Assembly: GCF_037201965.1 (NCBI RefSeq)
Contig: NZ_CP147518.1
Span: 4,891,001 to 4,955,000 of the forward strand
Reading direction: 5' to 3'
Length of the DNA: 64,000 nucleotides
Source of the DNA: Spirosoma sp. SC4-14
GTDB lineage: Bacteria; Bacteroidota; Bacteroidia; Cytophagales; Spirosomataceae
Shown: piece by piece, positions 59,965 through 64,000 of the stretch
Position numbering within the stretch: the first letter of the stretch is position 1
Layout: every line of letters begins with the position of its first letter
Program-made: the position numbers and the translations under genes
The notes under the pieces: model-generated
Databases searched by the model: none
The model's input: the letters and a program-made list of their open reading frames with translations, nothing else
Told to the model about the DNA's origin: nothing

Positions 59965-60531
59965 ATGTTTACACTAAAAATTATCATTGCCAGTACTCGT
60001 CCCGGTCGTAAAGGTCCGGCCATTGCCGCCTGGATTCAGGATGTTGTTAATCAGCACCCCGAGTTCGCGGTTGAACTACTCGATCTTGCCGAAATTAACC
60101 TGCCATTCATGGATGAGCCCAATCACCCACGACTGCAACAGTACGAACATGAGCATACTAAAAATTGGAGCCGGGCAATCGATGCTGCCGATGCATTTAT
60201 TATTGTAACGCCAGAATACAATCACGGCTTTTCGGCTCCGCTCAAAAATGCCCTGGATTTCCTGGCCAGAGAATGGGCCTATAAACCTGTAGGGCTGGTT
60301 AGTTACGGCGGTATTGCCGCTGGTACCCGGGCTGTTCAATTACTTAAACCGGTACTTACTGCACTCAAACTAGTGCCGCTTGCCGAAGCGGTTAACATTC
60401 CGTTCTTTGCCAGATATCTCGACGATCAGGAAGGCTTCGTTGCCGATGAAACACTCACAAGATCGGCAAACGATATGATAACCGAACTGCTTCGCTGGAC
60501 AAAAGCACTGAAGCCAATGCGGTTAGCCTAA
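59965..60531 (+). CDS. NADPH-dependent FMN reductase (azoreductase/quinone reductase type)
   Basis: This 188-residue flavodoxin-fold protein has the FMN phosphate loop IIASTRPGRKGPAIAAW near the N-terminus and the isoalloxazine-binding TPEYNHGFSAPLKNALDFLAREW. The late SYGGIAAGTRAVQLL is also conserved. Such enzymes reduce FMN, quinones or azo dyes with NADPH. It follows the pirin gene by 57 bp on the same strand and ends at a strong terminator. Confidence 0.88.
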   Translation: MFTLKIIIASTRPGRKGPAIAAWIQDVVNQHPEFAVELLDLAEINLPFMDEPNHPRLQQYEHEHTKNWSRAIDAADAFIIVTPEYNHGFSAPLKNALDFLAREWAYKPVGLVSYGGIAAGTRAVQLLKPVLTALKLVPLAEAVNIPFFARYLDDQEGFVADETLTRSANDMITELLRWTKALKPMRLA

Positions 60532-60548
60532 CAATTCTACAAGACTAC

Positions 60549-60599
60549 AAAACGGAGTAAAGCAGTGCTCATTTATGCACTGCTTTACTCCGTTTTTTT
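60549..60599 (+). terminator. Terminator after the FMN reductase gene
   Basis: Perfect 20-bp arms (60549-60568 and 60577-60596) with an 8-nt loop end in a seven-T tract at 60593-60599. Confidence 0.9.
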
Positions 60600-60674
60600 A
60601 CGCCTTTCTGGAAAACAAACCTACCGACAAATAGGTCTTTGGCTGCTTTATTCCTCAGACCTGAAGATTCCTGT

Positions 60675-60682
60675 TACATTTG
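60675..60682 (+). promoter_or_regulatory. -7 box candidate for the NADP oxidoreductase gene
   Basis: TACATTTG matches the TAnnTTTG box exactly. TTC at 60651-60653 is the only near match at a suitable upstream distance. The ATG follows at 60737. Confidence 0.3.
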
Positions 60683-60736
60683 TTTCGCTAACTCAATTCA
60701 ATAAATTGTTCAATCCTCGAATTAACCATTTAATTT

Positions 60737-61384
60737 ATGAAAGTAGGCGTTATTGGCTCCGGAACCGTTGGGCAGGCTCTGGCAAAAGCGTTTTTTGCCG
60801 AAGGCCATCAGGTCATGATGGGAACAAGAAGTCCGGGAAAAGAAGAGGTTGCTGCCTTTAAAAATGATAACCCGGCAATTGCCATCGATACTCCTGATAA
60901 GGCAGCCTCGTTTGGTGATGTGCTGGTTCTAGCCGTCCCAGGTATCGCTGCCCTGGGTAGTATCAAGCAGGCTGGTGTCGACAACTTTGCGAATAAAATT
61001 CTGATCGACGTCACTAATCCATTAGCTGCCGAAGCGCCGGTCAATGGGGTTCCAAAGCAGTTTACAACGCCCGACGAGTCGCTAATGGAAAGCATACAGA
61101 CACTATTGCCAACAACAAAAGTGGTGAAAGCACTGAACAGCGTAGGAGCGTTTCTAATGTACAAACCGAACTTCCAGGGCGGCAAAGGCACCATTTTCAT
61201 CGCTGGTAATGATCAGGATGCCAAAGCAACGGTGTCAGAAATTCTGGAAAGTTTCGGTTGGGACGCCGAAGACGTGGGCAAAGCCGAAGCCGCCAGGGCT
61301 ATTGAGCCACTGGGCCAACTCTACGTTGCCCGTGGTATGCTGAATAACGACTGGGCTGTCAGCTTCAAACTGGTAAGACTCTAA
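60737..61384 (+). CDS. NADP oxidoreductase, coenzyme F420-dependent type
   Basis: This 215-residue protein is a Rossmann-fold reductase of the F420H2:NADP oxidoreductase family. It starts with the nucleotide-binding MKVGVIGSGTVGQALAKAFF and has the NADP-selecting motif GTRSPGK after strand two. DVLVLAVPG and KILIDVTNPL follow. Bacteroidota normally lack F420, so the natural electron carrier is uncertain. It may work with the preceding FMN reductase. It ends in a long inverted repeat shared with the convergent MscS gene. Confidence 0.85.
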   Translation: MKVGVIGSGTVGQALAKAFFAEGHQVMMGTRSPGKEEVAAFKNDNPAIAIDTPDKAASFGDVLVLAVPGIAALGSIKQAGVDNFANKILIDVTNPLAAEAPVNGVPKQFTTPDESLMESIQTLLPTTKVVKALNSVGAFLMYKPNFQGGKGTIFIAGNDQDAKATVSEILESFGWDAEDVGKAEAARAIEPLGQLYVARGMLNNDWAVSFKLVRL

Positions 61385-61444
61385 ATAGCATTAAAAAAAA
61401 CGGGCCACGGTTTGGAACCGTGGCCCGTTTTTTTTAATGCTATT
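61384..61444. terminator. Inverted repeat with 29-bp perfect arms, bidirectional terminator
   Basis: Arms 61384-61412 and 61416-61444 are exact complements around the loop TGG, and the descending arm on both strands includes a run of eight T. The left end overlaps the last base of the TAA of the NADP oxidoreductase gene; the mscS stop lies 6 bp beyond the right end. Confidence 0.88.
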
Positions 61445-61450
61445 CACTAA

Positions 61451-62275
61451 TCAATCTTCGTTGGTAACAAACATTCTGGGTTTAGGTGGCTCAATGCCAT
61501 CTTTGCCAAACTGCCGGGCAATGTTTTCAAGCATATAATAATACGTATCCCAATAGGTATCACTTTTGGTCCATACCCGAACATCGTAATCGCGTGAGTT
61601 TGCGTTCAGTTTTGCAATTAACACATCGTGGTCGCGGTCTTTCAGGGCATAAGGGCAGGCATTAACTACCTGCATGATAGACGCTTTTGTGGCATCCAGA
61701 CCGTTCTGATTGCCAACGGTATAGACCTGATCGACCCGAATAATACCTCTCGTACTAATGTTTGTGATGGGCGAAGTCGATAGAGAACCGTTGGGCAGAA
61801 TTATAGTTCTATTATCCAGTGTAAGCAGAACCGTATCGAAAATACGAATTGCTTCGACATTCCCCGTAAATCCCTGCGCCGAAATAAGATCGCCTACTCT
61901 AAAAGGTTTGAAGGTCAGAATAAGAACACCCCCGGCAAAATTGGCCAGGCTTCCCTGCAAGGCTAAACCCACCGCCAGACCAGCCGCTCCAATGATGGCC
62001 ACAAACGATGTAGTTTCAACCCCGAGAGTGCTGGCAATACTCAATAGCAGCAAAACTCGCAGTAGGGCATTAACCAACGACAGCAAAAACGGCTGAACAT
62101 CGCGGTCGACATGCCGCTTTGTCAACACCGATGCGAGCAGGCGCATGATCCAGCCAATGAGCCAGAGCCCAATAATTAGGGTTATAATTGCCAGCAAGAT
62201 GCGGCCACCGTAAACTGTCGCAAAAGTAAGCACCTGATCGTAGATGCGTTGGGCGTTTGTCTGAGCCTGTTCCAT
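61451..62275 (-). CDS. Small-conductance mechanosensitive channel, MscS family
   Basis: This 274-residue protein has three membrane helices; the pore helix reads IIGAAGLAVGLALQGSLANFAGGVLI with the Ala/Gly packing pattern of MscS. It continues into the beta domain FKPFRVGDLISAQGFTGNVEAI and ends in the alpha-beta vestibule with KLNANSRDYDVRVWTKSD. MscS channels open under membrane tension and release solutes during osmotic downshift. Length is close to E. coli MscS. It lies downstream of corA on the same strand, with a 90-bp gap. Confidence 0.92.
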   Translation of the reverse strand: MEQAQTNAQRIYDQVLTFATVYGGRILLAIITLIIGLWLIGWIMRLLASVLTKRHVDRDVQPFLLSLVNALLRVLLLLSIASTLGVETTSFVAIIGAAGLAVGLALQGSLANFAGGVLILTFKPFRVGDLISAQGFTGNVEAIRIFDTVLLTLDNRTIILPNGSLSTSPITNISTRGIIRVDQVYTVGNQNGLDATKASIMQVVNACPYALKDRDHDVLIAKLNANSRDYDVRVWTKSDTYWDTYYYMLENIARQFGKDGIEPPKPRMFVTNED

Positions 62276-62365
62276 GAATGGTGAATGGGATTGGTTTGAC
62301 TCTCAGACGTGAAGAAACAGAAAGAGTAACTACGCTTTTGCAGACGTTTTGTTACAAACAGCTTT

Positions 62366-63316
62366 TTAAAGCCAGTTTTTGCGCCTGAATATCCAGACCG
62401 TGAGAGCTGATGAAAACACCATCATCGCCAGCGCAAACACATAGCCATATTTCCAGTGTACTTCGGGCATCTCATCAAAATTCATCCCCCAGATGCTGGC
62501 CAGAAGGGTTGGGGGTAAAAAAACCAGCGACACAACGGTAAATATTTTCACGACACGGTTCTGCTCCAGATCGATCAAACCGAGGTAGGTATTTTGCAGA
62601 AACTCCAGCCGTTCGAAAATGAAATTAGTATGATCGATCAGCGAGTTAATGTCTTTGATAAGCGTTCGCAATCGTTGCTGTTCCAGATCATTGAACCACC
62701 CATCCGAACGAATCATGGCCGAAATAACGCGCTGTTTATCAACCACATTCTCCCGAATCGACATTGTCAGCTCCTGATAATCGTTAATATTCAGCAGCAT
62801 TTCACGATCAAGATTGGCATCCAGATCAAGCATTCGATTAATAGCCTTAATTTCGCCCGAAACCATTTCAACCAGATCGGCATCATAATCAATGCGCGAT
62901 TCGAAAATGGAGATCAGGATTTGAGCACCGTCGCTGAAAACGGCCCGTCGCGATTTGATACGTTTGACCGTATCGGCAAACGATTTCAGATCGGCGTTCC
63001 GATAGGTAAACAGCGTATCGTCTTTCAGAATAAAACTTACAGGAACCGTTATGTAGCGTTGTTCGGCGTCGGGGATCAGAAAGTTAGAATTGGCGATCAG
63101 AAAATCGTCTTCCTCAATATAGCGCGAACTACTTTCAATTTCCAGTTGCTCCTGCTGACTCAAAAAATCGACATCAAATTTTTCTTCTACGCTCTTGATC
63201 TCAGCCGGAGTCGGATTTTGAAGATCCACCCAAAGTGTCCGTTCGGTATCAGAAAAAGAATCAATGTCGCGAATTTTGCGAACGGCCGTTTCATCGAGTT
63301 GAAAGATGCGAATCAT
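62366..63316 (-). CDS. corA: CorA family magnesium/cobalt transporter
   Basis: This 316-residue protein is a CorA-type pentameric channel. The first half is a cytoplasmic alpha/beta domain followed by the long stalk helix. Two membrane helices close the protein: VVSLVFLPPTLLASIWGMN, with the selectivity motif GMN at 277-279, and YVFALAMMVFSSALTVWIFRRKNWL in pieces. The ATG at 63316 (MIRIFQLDE) was chosen; the earlier start would add 13 residues. It probably takes up Mg2+ or Co2+. It is upstream of mscS. Confidence 0.92.
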   Translation of the reverse strand: MIRIFQLDETAVRKIRDIDSFSDTERTLWVDLQNPTPAEIKSVEEKFDVDFLSQQEQLEIESSSRYIEEDDFLIANSNFLIPDAEQRYITVPVSFILKDDTLFTYRNADLKSFADTVKRIKSRRAVFSDGAQILISIFESRIDYDADLVEMVSGEIKAINRMLDLDANLDREMLLNINDYQELTMSIRENVVDKQRVISAMIRSDGWFNDLEQQRLRTLIKDINSLIDHTNFIFERLEFLQNTYLGLIDLEQNRVVKIFTVVSLVFLPPTLLASIWGMNFDEMPEVHWKYGYVFALAMMVFSSALTVWIFRRKNWL

Positions 63317-63361
63317 GAAGTTGAGCGAAGACGTTAATAGGTTTGCAGTTTGCAAAGTTCA

Positions 63362-63394
63362 CAAAAAAACGGGGCGCTCGAAAGCTGCCCCGTT
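63362..63394 (-). terminator. Terminator of the amidohydrolase gene
   Basis: Read on the minus strand, an 8-bp GC-rich stem (63394-63387 with 63375-63368), extendable past one bulge, is followed by T at 63369-63363. It separates the amidohydrolase gene from corA. Confidence 0.75.
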
Positions 63395-63426
63395 ATCGTT
63401 TCGCTAAGTATTTCCGGCAAAAACGC

Positions 63427-64000
63427 TTACTTCTGCTCGTATTTGTCTTTATACATCTTATAGAGCCGCTTATGCCGATCGTCGAGATTAACTTTACGAC
63501 CCTGGATAAATGCCTGCTCAATCACGTTCGAACGCATATCGAGCGCATCGCCCGCCGAGACAAACAAGGTTGCCTGTTTGCCTTTTTCGACGGTTCCGAC
63601 CATGTTGTCGATACCCAGAATCTTTGCATTATTCGATGTGATCAGCTTCAGCGCTTCTTCGTGGTTGTCGATACCAAATCCGGAAGCTGTTCCGGCCAGA
63701 AAAGCCAGGTTACGGGTCCGCCACCAGCCATCGGCGTAGCTCAAGCCCACCAACACCCCTGCTTTGTGCAAAATACCGGGCATCCGATAAGGCAGGTACA
63801 CGTCTTCGTCTTCGCGGTTGGGCAGCCGGTGAAGCTCGCTCAAGATAATGGGCACGTTATTTTCTTTCAGGAACGTTACCACCTTATGAGCCTCTTCGCC
63901 ACCAACAATCACTACTTTAGGAATTGCGAGAGCCTTCGCAAACTTCACAGCTTCGATAATATCTTTGCTATAGTCGGCCCGGATGTAGAGATTTTGCCTG
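63427..64000 (-). CDS. Amidohydrolase family protein, C-terminal part
   Basis: The gene enters from the right edge; 191 residues of its C-terminus are seen. It remains open to position 64000. The visible part includes NLYIRADYSKDIIEAVKFAKAL, KVVIVGGEEAHKVVTFLKE, PIILSELHRLP and the final TVEKGKQATLFVSAGDALDM, with EQAFIQGRKVNL, characteristic of the imidazolonepropionase-like amidohydrolases. The metal-binding histidines of the N-terminal half lie outside. The substrate is unknown. A full-length relative usually carries a signal peptide in Bacteroidota. Confidence 0.8.
   Translation of the reverse strand, partial: RQNLYIRADYSKDIIEAVKFAKALAIPKVVIVGGEEAHKVVTFLKENNVPIILSELHRLPNREDEDVYLPYRMPGILHKAGVLVGLSYADGWWRTRNLAFLAGTASGFGIDNHEEALKLITSNNAKILGIDNMVGTVEKGKQATLFVSAGDALDMRSNVIEQAFIQGRKVNLDDRHKRLYKMYKDKYEQK

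Overview
The window looks like a chromosomal segment of a Bacteroidota bacterium of the order Cytophagales, most likely Spirosomataceae and plausibly Spirosoma. This placement is inference from gene content: a BT_3928-type DoxX/thioredoxin protein beside a DUF1599 protein and folP, an archaeal/eukaryote-type ProRS, OmpP1/FadL-type and DUF6600 envelope proteins, a stand-alone FtsX-type permease, a PadR gene paired with a small membrane protein, and promoters of the Bacteroidota form TTG-N19/20-TAnnTTTG rather than sigma70 boxes. No rRNA, CRISPR array, intact insertion sequence, integrase or origin is visible. One tRNA gene (Lys, anticodon UUU) is present.

Layout. 1-8.4 kb: end of a DUF6580 membrane protein, a GNAT acetyltransferase, a DUF1304 protein, then a minus-strand run of SDR dehydrogenase, GH63 glycosidase and FAD amine oxidase, followed by a bestrophin-like channel and a secreted two-repeat protein. 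8.4-14.7 kb: UV endonuclease UvsE, a small orphan, an FKBP isomerase, a thioredoxin-like protein, a PadR regulator with a membrane partner, a Nudix hydrolase and ProRS. 14.9-21.4 kb: a Tyr/Gly/Ser-rich lipoprotein, an OmpP1/FadL porin, shikimate kinase, the BT_3928-DUF1599-folP group and tRNA-Lys. 21.7-30.8 kb: a carbamoyltransferase-DUF5989-SxtJ operon, then gltB-gltD. 30.9-35.4 kb: secreted RidA, DUF2461, DoxX, a spore-photoproduct-lyase-like radical SAM protein and a secreted glycan-binding-like protein. 35.5-41.4 kb: a tripartite RND efflux operon. 41.5-45.3 kb: glnS, then an AT-rich DUF262/DUF1524 (GmrSD-like) gene with a small partner, the best candidate for horizontally acquired defence DNA. 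45.3-50.7 kb: secreted hydrolases (DUF4440, M14, amidase, M20). 51.1-58.2 kb: FtsX permease, membrane-anchored SDR, DJ-1/PfpI, TruA, a DUF6600 protein and a small membrane protein. 58.4-61.4 kb: a TetR-pirin-flavin reductase-NADP oxidoreductase set that may be controlled by a shared operator. 61.4-64 kb: MscS, CorA and the end of an amidohydrolase.

Most convergent gene pairs are separated by long, often loopless, perfect inverted repeats that look like bidirectional terminators (for example 10188-10237, 30821-30860 and 61384-61444). A second family of intergenic repeats is built from the words TGGTCA, TAGTCAT and TGACCA. Starts were chosen by protein homology and signal-peptide or lipobox position, because Shine-Dalgarno sequences are weak throughout.
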